DNA of 64,000 nucleotides from positions 62,001-126,000 of the forward strand of contig NZ_QAAA01000006.1 in the NCBI RefSeq assembly GCF_003046545.1, written 5' to 3'. Below are positions 44,827 through 53,540 of this stretch, one piece after another. The translations under genes were made by a program, and so were the position numbers. Below the pieces are notes generated by a model. That model saw only the letters and a program-made list of their open reading frames with translations, was not told the origin of the DNA and did not search any database. The stretch comes from Rhodovulum imhoffii (lineage in GTDB: Bacteria; Pseudomonadota; Alphaproteobacteria; Rhodobacterales; Rhodobacteraceae). Every line of letters starts with the position of its first letter. Position 1 is the first letter of the stretch.

Positions 44827-45396
44827 TCAACGTTTGCGGTCGCGGCGGGAACTCATTGGCTGGAAGGCGACGCCGACATGGGCCTCACAATAGGGTTTGC
44901 CGGGTTGAACCGGCAGGCCGCAAAACCAGAAATCTTCAGTGGCCGGATCACCGATGGGCCATTTGCAGGTGCGCTCGGTCAATTCCATCAGGGTCAGCTT
45001 CTTCGCGGTTTTCTCTACCTCACGAACCGAGGCAAGTGCCTCCGGGCTGATCTCGTTCGCCGAGGGCTGGGGCGGCAAAGGGCGGCCGGCCGGAATAATC
45101 TGGCGGCGCGGCGTGCTGTGGACAGGGGTCTCGGCCACGGGTTCGGGCCTGGGGGCGGGTTTCTCCCGAACGGGGGGTTTTTCTGCTGCCGGTTCGGGCT
45201 TGGGGGCGGTTTTTTCCCTGGTCGCAGCGGCGGGCTTACCGTTGCTGCCCGCGCGGTTCGAAAGCCCCAACCGGTGCACCTTTCCGATCACGGCATTGCG
45301 CGTCACGCCACCCAGTTCCTTGGCGATCTGGCTGGCGGATTGTCCTTCCGCCCACATGCGCTTCAACGTCTCAACACGTTCTTCAGTCCAGGACAT
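44827..45396 (-). CDS. gcrA: GcrA cell-cycle regulator
   Basis: 189 residues. The N-terminal DNA-binding part MSWTEERVETLKRMWAEG and SASQIAKELGG..TRNAVIGKVHRLGL is the GcrA signature; a long Pro/Ala/Lys linker (about 65-115) follows, and the C-terminal sigma-70 binding domain has CKWPIGDPATEDFWFCG and YCEAH. In Caulobacter GcrA recognises GANTC sites methylated by CcrM and activates with sigma-70. Presence of gcrA supports the alphaproteobacterial assignment. Start at 45396; convergent with the AsmA gene with 9 bp between stops. Confidence 0.95.
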   Translation of the reverse strand: MSWTEERVETLKRMWAEGQSASQIAKELGGVTRNAVIGKVHRLGLSNRAGSNGKPAAATREKTAPKPEPAAEKPPVREKPAPRPEPVAETPVHSTPRRQIIPAGRPLPPQPSANEISPEALASVREVEKTAKKLTLMELTERTCKWPIGDPATEDFWFCGLPVQPGKPYCEAHVGVAFQPMSSRRDRKR

Positions 45397-45526
45397 GGGT
45401 GTTTCCTTGCGTTCCGGCCGATCAGATGTCGCCTGCGGCAGGCCCATCTGGCAAATTCGCTTGAGGCCCTATTTAATCGTTCCCGCGACCGGGTTACAAG
45501 CGCATCGGAAAAGATTGAGGGCCGGG

Positions 45527-46330
45527 ATGAGCGAAACAACGAAAATGGGCGTGCGGCGCTTCGGCCGGGTGAACTGGCTGGGGCTTTACACCCTCGCGGG
45601 GCGCGAAATGCAACGGTTCCTTGCCGTCTGGACCCAGACACTGGCCGCACCGCTGGTGACGGCGGCCCTCTTTCTGGGGGTTTTTTCGCTGGCGATCGGC
45701 CCGTCGCGGGGGGAGGTCATGGGCGTTCCCTTCGTCGAGTTTCTCGCCCCCGGCATCCTGATGATGACCGTGATCCAGAACGCCTTTGCCAACACCTCGT
45801 CCTCGATCGTGATTTCCAAGGTCCAGGGAAATATCGTCGATACCCTCATGCCGCCGCTTTCGGGCGCCGAACTGGTGCTGGGCTATACTGCGGGGGGCGT
45901 GGCACGGGGGGTGATCGTTGCACTCGCGGTTGGGTTCCTGATGGTTTCGGTTCTGGGGATGGGGGTCGCGCATCCGCTTTGGGCGCTGATATTCGTCGTT
46001 CTGGGCGCGGCATTCCTGGCCGGGCTGGGCATCGTTGCGGCAATTTTCGCCAACAAGTTCGACCAGATGGCCGCCATCACCAACTTCATCGTCACACCGC
46101 TGAGTTTTCTCTCCGGTACGTTCTACTCGATCGAACGCCTGCCCCCCGCGATGCAGACGATCACCCATTTCAACCCGGTCTTTTACCTGATCGACGGGGT
46201 GCGCTACGGAATCATCGGGCGTTCGGACAGTTCGCCCTGGCTGGGGCTTGCGGTCTGCGCGGGGGCCACGACCGCCGTGCTGGGTCTGTGCTGGTACTGG
46301 TTCGCGCGCGGCTACCGGATGAAGCCCTGA
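45527..46330 (+). CDS. ABC-2 type transporter permease
   Basis: 267 residues, six predicted helices, starting MSETTKMGVRRFGRVNWLGL. The ABC-2 signature is visible as ITNFIVTPLSFLSGTFYSIERLPPAMQ (about 184-210) and NPVFYLIDGVRYGIIG; this is the drug/polysaccharide exporter type (NodJ/YadH-like). The matching ATPase is not adjacent: the neighbours are gcrA (divergent) and DUF6455 genes (convergent). It must pair with an ATPase encoded elsewhere. Substrate unknown. Confidence 0.9.
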   Translation: MSETTKMGVRRFGRVNWLGLYTLAGREMQRFLAVWTQTLAAPLVTAALFLGVFSLAIGPSRGEVMGVPFVEFLAPGILMMTVIQNAFANTSSSIVISKVQGNIVDTLMPPLSGAELVLGYTAGGVARGVIVALAVGFLMVSVLGMGVAHPLWALIFVVLGAAFLAGLGIVAAIFANKFDQMAAITNFIVTPLSFLSGTFYSIERLPPAMQTITHFNPVFYLIDGVRYGIIGRSDSSPWLGLAVCAGATTAVLGLCWYWFARGYRMKP

Positions 46331-46333
46331 CAC

Positions 46334-46594
46334 TCAGGCCGGTTCGCGCAAAGGGGCAAGCCGGGGCCTGAGAATACACCACGCCGGCAAATCCTCCGCG
46401 CCTGCGCCTTGCGACGCCATCCAGGCGACGCACTGGCTCGAGAGCTTGCACTGACAGCACTCCGCCACCATCAGCGCAAAGTCGTCACGCAGCAAATCGC
46501 CGACACGCATCGCCTCCGGCAGGTTGACGCCAATGGTCCGGGCCATTCCCAGCGTCAGCCAGTAGTGCCTGGTAAATTTGCCCGTATGCTCCAT
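46334..46594 (-). CDS. DUF6455 family protein (second of two)
   Basis: 86 residues, cytosolic, no recognised function. The family pattern is seen: a helical start HYWLTLGMARTIGVNLPEAM, the cysteine run ECCQCKLSSQCVAWM and a later Cys in PAWCILRPRL. The four or five cysteines could bind a metal or a small Fe-S cluster, but no such evidence is known to me. It lies 3 bp downstream of its paralogue, so both are co-transcribed, probably from the promoter near the FNR-type site at 46924. Confidence 0.75.
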   Translation of the reverse strand: MEHTGKFTRHYWLTLGMARTIGVNLPEAMRVGDLLRDDFALMVAECCQCKLSSQCVAWMASQGAGAEDLPAWCILRPRLAPLREPA

Positions 46595-46597
46595 CGC

Positions 46598-46861
46598 TCA
46601 CTCTTCGACGAGACGCTCACGCATCTTCTCGAGCAGGTCCTTGTTCCGGCAGTAGCCCGGCGTATGGGTGGCCCCCTTGGCGTGATCTTCCATCCAGTGG
46701 CGGCATTGCTCGGGGTCGGTACAGCCAAGGCAGCGCGAAACCGTGCCCTGCATATCCTCCGGCGTCCAGCGACCGGCCATCATTTCCTCCGTCAGGTCGA
46801 TCCCAAGCGTATCGGCCATCTTTTGGACGAGCTCGCCATGATCGTCATATCGGTTGGACAT
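46598..46861 (-). CDS. DUF6455 family protein (first of two)
   Basis: 87 residues with the same layout as the next gene: MADTLGIDLTEEMMAG, the cysteine run SRCLGCTDPEQCRHWMEDH, and a terminal Cys in GYCRNKDLLEKM. The spacing C-x2-C-x5-C-x(17-18)-C is shared between the pair, which suggests a bound metal or redox switch. DUF6455 proteins are common in Rhodobacteraceae. A perfect FNR consensus lies 62 bp upstream, so expression under oxygen limitation is plausible. Confidence 0.77.
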   Translation of the reverse strand: MSNRYDDHGELVQKMADTLGIDLTEEMMAGRWTPEDMQGTVSRCLGCTDPEQCRHWMEDHAKGATHTPGYCRNKDLLEKMRERLVEE

Positions 46862-46923
46862 GGTGTCCTCCTGGGGTTGGGCAGCTTTCCAAAAGGTCTA
46901 GACGACCGGCCCCCACTGGCGCC

Positions 46924-46937
46924 TTGATGCGTATCAA
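46924..46937 (-). promoter_or_regulatory. Perfect FNR/FnrL consensus site upstream of the DUF6455 pair
   Basis: TTGATGCGTATCAA matches TTGAT-N4-ATCAA exactly. Its centre is about 70 bp before the ATG of the first DUF6455 gene, compatible with a -41.5 activator position and a short leader. The divergent gene at 46985 starts 47 bp away on the other side and could also be affected. Confidence 0.7.
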
Positions 46938-46984
46938 ATACCGGAATGCTTCACAAAACCGCCCAACCGGGCTAGCCTTGACCC

Positions 46985-47221
46985 ATGTTCACAATCGAGC
47001 ACGATTTCGACGCAACAGTCGTCACCCTTGTCGACGAAGGCCCTGCCCCCTTGCAGGAAGACGTGATCCTGACCGCGTTCGAGGATTGCATCACTGTCGA
47101 ACAACTGGACCCCCGTTCCGACAAGGTGGCCAAGATCACGCTGTCGGTCGCGCAGGTACGGGAACTGGCCGCGGCGCTGGACCTGCCCGAAGGCGTTTAC
47201 CGGCTGCGCGATCAGCCCTGA
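46985..47221 (+). CDS. Conserved small protein of unknown function
   Basis: 78 residues, acidic (many D and E), starting MFTIEHDFDATVVTLVDEGP. It is predicted to be a small mixed alpha/beta protein with a C-terminal helix VAQVRELAAALDLPEGVYRL. I recall near-identical small proteins in many alphaproteobacteria without assigned function. It has neither signal peptide nor cysteine clusters apart from one Cys in FEDCITVEQ. Its end overlaps the convergent DUF167 gene by 10 bp. Confidence 0.75.
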   Translation: MFTIEHDFDATVVTLVDEGPAPLQEDVILTAFEDCITVEQLDPRSDKVAKITLSVAQVRELAAALDLPEGVYRLRDQP

Positions 47222-47469
47222 ATACGGAAGGTCTTGTCCCGCGCCGTCTGCCCCTGAACAAGCTCCAGCCGCGATTTCGGCACGCCCAGCGCCTTGGCCA
47301 GCATCTTCGCCACCGCCGCATTGGCTTTCCCCCCCTCGGGGACGGCGGTGACGTAAGCGCGCAAATGTCCTCCTTCCCCGGCGATACGGTTGCGCGACGC
47401 CTTTGGCGTGACGCGCAGGCTGATCCGCGCGCCGGGTAAGGCAAGATGGGAAAGATCGGGGATATCCAT
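47212..47469 (-). CDS. DUF167 (YggU) family protein
   Basis: 85 residues. The family core ISLRVTPKASRNRIAG, LRAYVTAVPEGGKANAAVAKMLAKALGVPKSRLELVQG (shown in part) is clear. The role of YggU proteins is unknown; the fold is small alpha/beta. The ATG at 47469 gives MDIPDLSHLALPGAR; a 27-codon upstream frame is discarded. It diverges from the nitroreductase gene. Confidence 0.88.
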   Translation of the reverse strand: MDIPDLSHLALPGARISLRVTPKASRNRIAGEGGHLRAYVTAVPEGGKANAAVAKMLAKALGVPKSRLELVQGQTARDKTFRIQG

Positions 47470-47560
47470 GCAACCGGGGTGCCCTTGTGCGCTCCCGCCG
47501 TCAAGGCTGCCCCTTGAACCACGCCCGCGAATGTTCGACATCATGTGCACAGGAGGTCAC

Positions 47561-48133
47561 ATGCCCAAGTATCCCGAAGCCCTCTCTTTTCTTCTGAACC
47601 GCAGGTCGCGCCCGGCCAAAACGCTGGCCGCGCCCTATCCCACCCGTGACGATCTGCGCCCGATCCTGACCGCCGCGGCGCGCACGCCCGATCACGGGAA
47701 GCTGGTTCCGTGGCGTTTTCTGGTCCTGGAGCGCGCGGCGCTGCTCCGGCTGGGCGCGCAGGTCCAGAAGCGGGGCGAAGCCCTGGGGCTGGAGACAGCC
47801 CTGACCGAAAAGGCCGCCGCGGCCTTTTCCGGCAGCGGCCTGGCGGTGGCGGTGGTGTTTTCGCCAAAGATCTCAGACAAGGTACCGGAACTGGATCAGC
47901 TGTTCTCCGCCGGGGCGGCGTGCCTGCAATTGCTCAACGCGGCATTGGCGGCGGGCTGGGGGGCGAACTGGCTCAGCGGCTGGCCCGCACAGGATCGCCC
48001 CTTTCTTGACGACCTGGGCCTCTCCCCGCAGGAGCAACTGGCCGGCTTCATTCACATCGGGAGCGAAACCCGCACCCCGCCCGAGCGCCCGCGCCCGGAT
48101 ATCGACGACATTACCACCTGGATTTACGAATGA
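47561..48133 (+). CDS. Nitroreductase family protein
   Basis: FMN-dependent NAD(P)H oxidoreductase of 190 residues. The N-terminal FMN-binding arginines are in LNRRSRPAKTLAAPYP, the PDHGKLVPWRF motif matches the YdjA-like subgroup, and GAACLQLLNAALAAGWGANWLSG is the helix lining the cofactor. YdjA-like enzymes are the minimal form of the family; the natural substrate is unknown. AGGAGG lies 8 bp before the ATG at 47561. Its end overlaps the EI24 gene (ATGA). Confidence 0.92.
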   Translation: MPKYPEALSFLLNRRSRPAKTLAAPYPTRDDLRPILTAAARTPDHGKLVPWRFLVLERAALLRLGAQVQKRGEALGLETALTEKAAAAFSGSGLAVAVVFSPKISDKVPELDQLFSAGAACLQLLNAALAAGWGANWLSGWPAQDRPFLDDLGLSPQEQLAGFIHIGSETRTPPERPRPDIDDITTWIYE

Positions 48134-48822
48134 TCTTCTCTGCCTTCCTGAAATCGATCGCGCAGTTTTCCGACCCGCGCTTCCGCCGCGTGTTATGGAT
48201 GGGGCTGGGGCTGACGATATTGCTGCTGGCCGCCGTCTACGGGCTAACCTTCCTTGCCATTGGAGTGTTCGTACCCGAAAGCATTTCCCTGCCATGGCTG
48301 GGTGAGGTGACATGGGTGGACAACATCCTGTCCGGGGCCTCGCTGGCCCTGATGCTGGTGATGTCGGCCTTCCTGATGGTGCCGGTGGCCTCGGCCTTCA
48401 CGGGCCTGTTCCTCGATGACGTGGCGGAGGCGGTCGAGGCGCGCCACCACCCCGACCTGCCCGCCCCGCCCCGCATCGCGGTCCTGTCACAGATTCGCGA
48501 CGCCGTGGGATTTTTCGGAATCGTGGTCGGCGTGAACATCGCCGCCCTGGTTCTGTATTTGCCTGCCGGTCCTTTCGCTCCACTTTTGTTCTGGGCCGTA
48601 AACGGGTACCTGCTGGGGCGAGAGTATTTTCAGATGGCGGCCATGCGGCGGATCGGTCGCGCCCCGGCACAGGCCTTGCGCAAGCGCCACTGGGTCACGA
48701 TATTCATGGCCGGGCTTTTGATGGCCGTTCCGCTGTCCTTGCCGCTGATAAATCTTTTCATCCCGATCCTGGGGGCGGCGGTGTTCACACACCTGTTTCA
48801 CCGTCTTGAGAAGGGGGCGTAG
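48130..48822 (+). CDS. EI24 domain (CysZ-like) membrane protein
   Basis: 230 residues with about four to five helices. The EI24 pattern is visible as AFLKSIAQFSDPRFRRVLWMGLG at the start, then VASAFTGLFLDDVAEAVEARHHPDLP and the helix pair ending LINLFIPILGAAVFTHLFHRL. CysZ, the best-known member, moves sulfate; whether this protein does is unknown since no cysteine biosynthesis genes are near. It is coupled to the nitroreductase gene by a 4 bp overlap and ends 10 bp from the stop of mce. Confidence 0.87.
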   Translation: MIFSAFLKSIAQFSDPRFRRVLWMGLGLTILLLAAVYGLTFLAIGVFVPESISLPWLGEVTWVDNILSGASLALMLVMSAFLMVPVASAFTGLFLDDVAEAVEARHHPDLPAPPRIAVLSQIRDAVGFFGIVVGVNIAALVLYLPAGPFAPLLFWAVNGYLLGREYFQMAAMRRIGRAPAQALRKRHWVTIFMAGLLMAVPLSLPLINLFIPILGAAVFTHLFHRLEKGA

Positions 48823-48832
48823 CCTCCGTCCC

Positions 48833-49237
48833 TCAAACCTGTTCCAGCTCGATCAATGTGCCGTTGAAATCTTTCGGGTGCAAGAACAGCACGGGCTTGC
48901 CATGGGCACCTATCTTCGGATTTCCCGAACCAAGAACCCGTGCGCCCTGCGCCTTCAGGCGGTCCCGGGCGGCAAGGATATCTTCAACCTCATAGCAAAG
49001 ATGGTGGATGCCGCCGGACGGATTCTTTTCAAGAAACCCGGCAATGGGGCTGTTTTCTCCCAAGGGATAGAGAAGCTCGATCTTGGTGTTCGGCAATTCG
49101 ATGAACACAACGGTCACGCCGTGGTCCGGCTCATCCTGCGGGGCGCCGACCTTCGCGCCCAGCGTGTCGGCATATTGGGCGGCAGCAGCCTGAAGGTCAG
49201 GAACGGCAATGGCAACATGGTTAAGTCGACCGATCAT
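48833..49237 (-). CDS. mce: Methylmalonyl-CoA epimerase
   Basis: VOC-fold metalloenzyme of 134 residues converting (S)- to (R)-methylmalonyl-CoA. Metal ligands expected in this family lie in RLNHVAIAVPDL, KIELLYPL with Glu, GIHHLCYEV and GTLIELEQV, all present. Length is standard (about 134). It complements meaB (33883) and prpE (16082) in propionyl-CoA use. The ATG at 49237 (MIGRLNHVAI) is chosen. It is 80 bp downstream of aspS on the same strand. Confidence 0.94.
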   Translation of the reverse strand: MIGRLNHVAIAVPDLQAAAAQYADTLGAKVGAPQDEPDHGVTVVFIELPNTKIELLYPLGENSPIAGFLEKNPSGGIHHLCYEVEDILAARDRLKAQGARVLGSGNPKIGAHGKPVLFLHPKDFNGTLIELEQV

Positions 49238-49317
49238 CGGGCTCTCCTTATAGTGGTTTTCCCGGTTATGGGACCGCCTGCACAGCGGTTCAAGGGGCGC
49301 ACCGCCCGAGTGCGCCT

Positions 49318-51093
49318 TCATTCCTGCGGGATCACGCGCAAAGACAACTCCCGCAGCTGGTCATTGGTCGGCACGCTCGGAGCGCCCATCATCAGGTCTT
49401 CGGCCCGTTGATTCATCGGGAACATGATGACCTCGCGGATGTTCGCCTCATCGGCCAGCAGCATGACCATACGGTCGATTCCGGCGGCACAGCCCCCGTG
49501 CGGCGGCGCGCCGTACCGGAACGCGTTCACCATGCCACCAAAGCGGGCGCGCACCTGATCCTCGGAATACCCGGCCAGCGCGAATGCCTTGAACATGATA
49601 TCCGGCTGGTGGTTGCGGATCGCGCCGGAGACAAGCTCATACCCGTTACAGGCAAGATCATACTGATAGCCCAACACCTCCAGCGGGTCGCCCTCCAGCG
49701 CCGCCATCCCACCCTGGGGCATCGAGAAGGGGTTATGGCTGAAATCGATTTTCCCGGTCTCGGCATCTTTCTCATACATCGGAAAATCGACAATCCAGCA
49801 AAAGGCAAAGCGGTCTTTCTCGGTCAGGCCCAACTCTTCGCCGATGACGTTGCGTGCCTTGCCCGCGACGGTCTCGAACGCCTGAGGCTTGCCCCCCAAA
49901 AAGAACGCCGCATCGCCCACGCCCAGATCCAGTTGTTGCCGGATGGCCTCGGTCCGTTCGGGGCCGATGTTCTTGGCCAGCGGGCCCGCGGCTTCCATCC
50001 CGCCGTCCTTTTCGCGCCAGAAGATGTAGCCCATCCCCGGCAGCCCCTCTTTCTGGGCGAAGCTGTTCATGCGGTCGCAGAACTTGCGGGAACCGCCCGT
50101 GGGCGCGGGAATGGCGCGGATCTCGGTGCCGTCCTGCTCCAGCAGCCTGGCAAAGATGGCAAACCCCGACCCGCGGAAATGCTCCGACACATCCTGCATC
50201 CTGATGGGATTGCGCAGGTCGGGCTTGTCGGTGCCGTACCAACGCATCGCATCGGCAAAGCTGATCTGCGGCCACTCGGCATCGACTTTACGGCCGCCGC
50301 CGAACTCCTCGAACACACCCTGCATCACCGGTTGGATGGTGTCGAACACATCCTGCTGGGTGACGAAGGACATCTCCATATCCAACTGGTAGAAATCGGT
50401 GGGTGAGCGATCGGCACGCGGGTCTTCGTCCCGGAAGCACGGTGCGATTTGAAAATACTTGTCAAACCCCGACACCATGATCAGCTGCTTGAACTGCTGC
50501 GGCGCCTGCGGCAGCGCGTAGAACTTGCCCGGATGCAGGCGCGAGGGTACCAGAAAGTCGCGCGCGCCCTCGGGTGAGGACGCCGTGATGATCGGCGTCT
50601 GGTATTCGCGGAAACGCGCATCCCACATGCGGCGGCGCAGGCTGGCCACCACATCGGAGCGCAGCGTGATATTGCGCTGCATCTCTTCCCGCCGCAGGTC
50701 GAGATAACGATAGCGCAACCGGGTTTCCTCGGGGTAGTCCTGATCGCCAAACACCATCAGCGGCAGTTCCTGCGCCGCGCCCAGCACCTCGATATCCCGG
50801 ATATAGACCTCGATCTCTCCGGTGGGCAGTTTGGGGTTGACCAGGCTTTCGTCACGCGCCTTCACCACACCATCGATGCGCACACACCACTCGGAGCGCA
50901 GCTTTTCCACCCCGGCAAAAACAGGGCTGTCGGAATCGGCCAGCACCTGCGTCAGCCCGTAATGGTCGCGCAAGTCGATGAACAACACACCGCCATGGTC
51001 GCGGACGCGGTGCACCCAGCCCGAAAGGCGGACGGTCTGCCCTACGTGGGTTTTGTTCAACTCGGCGCAGGTATGGCTGCGGAAGGCGTGCAT
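49318..51093 (-). CDS. aspS: Aspartyl-tRNA synthetase
   Basis: Class II synthetase of 591 residues, bacterial type with the GAD insertion. N-terminal OB-fold [23 protein letters not shown], motif 2 [24 protein letters not shown] (shown in part) and motif 3 [15 protein letters not shown] near the end are present. Many alphaproteobacterial AspRS also charge tRNA-Asn; discrimination cannot be read off here. Start at 51093 gives [13 protein letters not shown]. Confidence 0.97.
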   Translation of the reverse strand: MHAFRSHTCAELNKTHVGQTVRLSGWVHRVRDHGGVLFIDLRDHYGLTQVLADSDSPVFAGVEKLRSEWCVRIDGVVKARDESLVNPKLPTGEIEVYIRDIEVLGAAQELPLMVFGDQDYPEETRLRYRYLDLRREEMQRNITLRSDVVASLRRRMWDARFREYQTPIITASSPEGARDFLVPSRLHPGKFYALPQAPQQFKQLIMVSGFDKYFQIAPCFRDEDPRADRSPTDFYQLDMEMSFVTQQDVFDTIQPVMQGVFEEFGGGRKVDAEWPQISFADAMRWYGTDKPDLRNPIRMQDVSEHFRGSGFAIFARLLEQDGTEIRAIPAPTGGSRKFCDRMNSFAQKEGLPGMGYIFWREKDGGMEAAGPLAKNIGPERTEAIRQQLDLGVGDAAFFLGGKPQAFETVAGKARNVIGEELGLTEKDRFAFCWIVDFPMYEKDAETGKIDFSHNPFSMPQGGMAALEGDPLEVLGYQYDLACNGYELVSGAIRNHQPDIMFKAFALAGYSEDQVRARFGGMVNAFRYGAPPHGGCAAGIDRMVMLLADEANIREVIMFPMNQRAEDLMMGAPSVPTNDQLRELSLRVIPQE

Positions 51094-51201
51094 CGGGGGT
51101 CCCCTCTGGCGCAAATGACAAGTTCGCGCCGATACACCCCCGATGGCCCCCGAAGTCAAGGGAGAGGGCGCGTTTCGGCGCGTATTACAGGATGTACCGC
51201 C

Positions 51202-51798
51202 TTAATGGCGGACGATTTCGAACCGGCAGACAGTCGCCCCGCTGGCGGCACAGGCGGTTTCGCGGGTGCTCAGGCGCTTGTCCACCAGCGTCCGGAACAG
51301 GGTATCGAATACGGCCTCATGCCAGATACAAAGCGGCGCGGGCGCGCTTTCGCCCCGGATCAGAGGATTGTCAGTCAGTTCGAATACCATCGGGCGGGTG
51401 GAAACCACGCGAAATGTACCGGAACCTGCGAAGGTCCAACTGTGTCTGGCGATGGCCTTGGCCAGCATCGGCCCTGACAGCGCGGCGGGCAGTGCCTTCA
51501 GCACCTTCTGCGCCAGCGGCGGAATACGGTGGGCAAGAATATACGCCCCCGTCCTGCACCCGGCTTCGCGCAAAAGGCCTGGCGCCGTATCGGGAAGACG
51601 GCGGCGCAACGCACGGTGCATCGTCCCGGCCGGGGCCTCATCCATCAGGCCGGAATCGGAGGGCGCGCCCCCCAGCCCGGAAGCGGCGAGCATCTCATCG
51701 CGCAGGCCCGCCCCCCCGGCCGCCTCCAGTACAGGGAGAAGCTGGAGAACGGCATTGGGGCCGATCCGGCCCGAGGGGCCGGAAGGCGTATCGAACAT
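51202..51798 (-). CDS. bchJ: Bacteriochlorophyll biosynthesis protein BchJ
   Basis: 198 residues with a V4R (4-vinyl reductase-like) domain in the C-terminal half: HSWTFAGSGTFRVVSTRP, then LCIWHEAVFDTLFRTLV and the cysteine-containing ETACAASGATVCRFEI. BchJ was first described as a 4-vinyl reductase; later work points to a helper or substrate-handling role in bacteriochlorophyll synthesis. The ATG shares one base with the bchE stop (TGATG). The N terminus ...RIGPNAVLQLLPVLE is also typical. Confidence 0.92.
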   Translation of the reverse strand: MFDTPSGPSGRIGPNAVLQLLPVLEAAGGAGLRDEMLAASGLGGAPSDSGLMDEAPAGTMHRALRRRLPDTAPGLLREAGCRTGAYILAHRIPPLAQKVLKALPAALSGPMLAKAIARHSWTFAGSGTFRVVSTRPMVFELTDNPLIRGESAPAPLCIWHEAVFDTLFRTLVDKRLSTRETACAASGATVCRFEIVRH

Positions 51799-53432
51799 CA
51801 GGCGTCTTCCATCTGCTGATCACCCCCGCCGCACACGCGGACATCGGCGGCATTATCCGGCATCTTGAAGCTGTCGTCCTGCGACTTGCGCTTGGCCTTG
51901 GCGCGCGCGGCACGATCGGCAGCGGCTTCCCAGTCTTCCACCTGGGCCTTGGCGGGCTTGCGGGACATGTCGAAGTCGAACTTGACCTTGCCCTTCGATT
52001 GCGGCCCCCAGTAATTGTTCTTGCCAAGATCGTAGAAGGTCCGCCCGACCCCGGCCTTGAGGAACGCCTTCAGGCATCCCAGCAGGTAACGGCGGCGGAA
52101 TCCCGTCCCGCGCCAGGGATAATGAAACAGCGCCTTGCGCATGTAGAACCGCCGGTAGTTGTGCATCACGCGGTCCAGAAGCTGGGCGCGGTCCATCGCT
52201 TCGGGTTTCATGATCGGGTTCACGAAGTTGTAACGGCTGTAATCGAAAACCTCGACCTTGTTGTGAAGCTCCTGGAACAGCGGCGTGAAGGGCCAGGGCG
52301 TGTACATGGCCCAGTTGGCAAGGTCCGGCTGCCAGTCCCAGCAGAGCTTGAAGGTTTCCTCAAGCGTCTCTTCTGTCTCGTTGTCGAGCCCGACGATGAA
52401 CTGCGCCTCGGTCAGGATGTCGGCCTCACGCAGCAACTGGATGGCACGCTTGTTGTCCTCGACCTTGGTTTCCTTGTTGAACTGGTCCAGTTTCATCTGG
52501 GCCGCAGCCTCGGTCCCCAGGCTGATATGCACCAGCCCGGCCTTGCGGTAGAAAGGCAGCAGTTCCTCATCCCGCAAGATGTCGGTCACCCGTGTGTTGA
52601 TGCCCCATTTGACCTTGTCCGGCAGGCCCCGGTCGATCAGTTCCTGACAGAACGCGATGAATTTCTTGCGGTTGATGGTCGGCTCCTCGTCCGCGAGGAT
52701 AAAGAAGCCGACATTGTGCTTTTCAACCAGTTCCTCGATCTCGTCGACAACGGCTTTCGGGTCACGAATGCGGTAGTCGCGCCAGAACTTCCACTGGGAA
52801 CAGAACGAACAGGTGAACGGGCAGCCCCGCGCCATGTTCGGAATCGCCACCCGGCAGTTGAGCGGTTCATAAATATACTTGTCCCAGTCGAGGATGTCCC
52901 AGTCGGGCTTGATCCCGTCGAGATCCTTGATCGTGGGCGCCGCGGCGGTCGCCACGATCTCCTCGCCATCGAGAAAGGCAAGCCCCTTGATGTCACGGCG
53001 GCATTCCGGCCAGGCACCGTCCCGAATGGCGTTCATCAGTTCGACAATGATTTCCTCGCCCTCGCCGCGGACGATCGCGTCGATCCACGGGGCTTCGGAA
53101 AGAACCTGCTTGAACATGAAGGTGGCATGAATGCCACCCATGACCCGCACCGCATCGGGGACTTCCTCCCAGGCGACTTCCATCACGCGTTCTGCGGCGT
53201 AGATCGACGGCGTGATCGAGGTTGTGGCCACCACCCGCGGGTTCAGCGCCTTGAGTTGCGCGCGCAAATCGTCTTCGGACAGATTGTCCGTCATCGCATC
53301 GATGAAGTGGATGTCATCATATCCCGCCTGCCGCAACGCCCCGGTCAGATAAGCGACCCAGGCCGGGGGCCATGTTCCGGCGATCTCGGCCCCGCCGGAG
53401 CGATAGTTGGGATGGACAAAGCAAATTCGCAT
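51798..53432 (-). CDS. bchE: Anaerobic Mg-protoporphyrin IX monomethyl ester cyclase
   Basis: Oxygen-independent formation of the fifth ring of bacteriochlorophyll; a B12-binding radical-SAM enzyme. 544 residues. The N-terminal cobalamin-type domain begins [19 protein letters not shown]; the SAM cluster is [14 protein letters not shown] with Cys204, Cys208 and Cys211. The C-terminal extension (DUF4070-like region) carries [19 protein letters not shown]. Start at 53432 fits the family; an upstream in-frame extension is not used. Overlapping PpsR- and FNR-type sites lie upstream, as expected for a gene used at low oxygen. No other photosynthesis genes are in the window. Confidence 0.96.
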   Translation of the reverse strand: MRICFVHPNYRSGGAEIAGTWPPAWVAYLTGALRQAGYDDIHFIDAMTDNLSEDDLRAQLKALNPRVVATTSITPSIYAAERVMEVAWEEVPDAVRVMGGIHATFMFKQVLSEAPWIDAIVRGEGEEIIVELMNAIRDGAWPECRRDIKGLAFLDGEEIVATAAAPTIKDLDGIKPDWDILDWDKYIYEPLNCRVAIPNMARGCPFTCSFCSQWKFWRDYRIRDPKAVVDEIEELVEKHNVGFFILADEEPTINRKKFIAFCQELIDRGLPDKVKWGINTRVTDILRDEELLPFYRKAGLVHISLGTEAAAQMKLDQFNKETKVEDNKRAIQLLREADILTEAQFIVGLDNETEETLEETFKLCWDWQPDLANWAMYTPWPFTPLFQELHNKVEVFDYSRYNFVNPIMKPEAMDRAQLLDRVMHNYRRFYMRKALFHYPWRGTGFRRRYLLGCLKAFLKAGVGRTFYDLGKNNYWGPQSKGKVKFDFDMSRKPAKAQVEDWEAAADRAARAKAKRKSQDDSFKMPDNAADVRVCGGGDQQMEDA

Positions 53433-53474
53433 GGATCGACTCCCCGTGTTTCGCGGCGAACATCGCACATGTCC

Positions 53475-53500
53475 TGTCAACCCAACTTGACACATGTCAA
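53475..53500 (-). promoter_or_regulatory. Overlapping PpsR/CrtJ and FnrL-type sites upstream of bchE
   Basis: TGT-N12-ACA (53475-53492), the PpsR/CrtJ pattern, overlaps TTGACACATGTCAA (53487-53500), which fits TTGAC-N4-GTCAA of FNR/FnrL. The pair lies 43-68 bp before the bchE ATG. Known biology: in Rhodobacter PpsR represses bch genes under oxygen and FnrL activates bchE without oxygen. The overlap means the two could compete. Confidence 0.7.
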
Positions 53501-53540
53501 ATTGATGTCGCCTCCGGGAAGGACAACCGGACGCAGGCCA

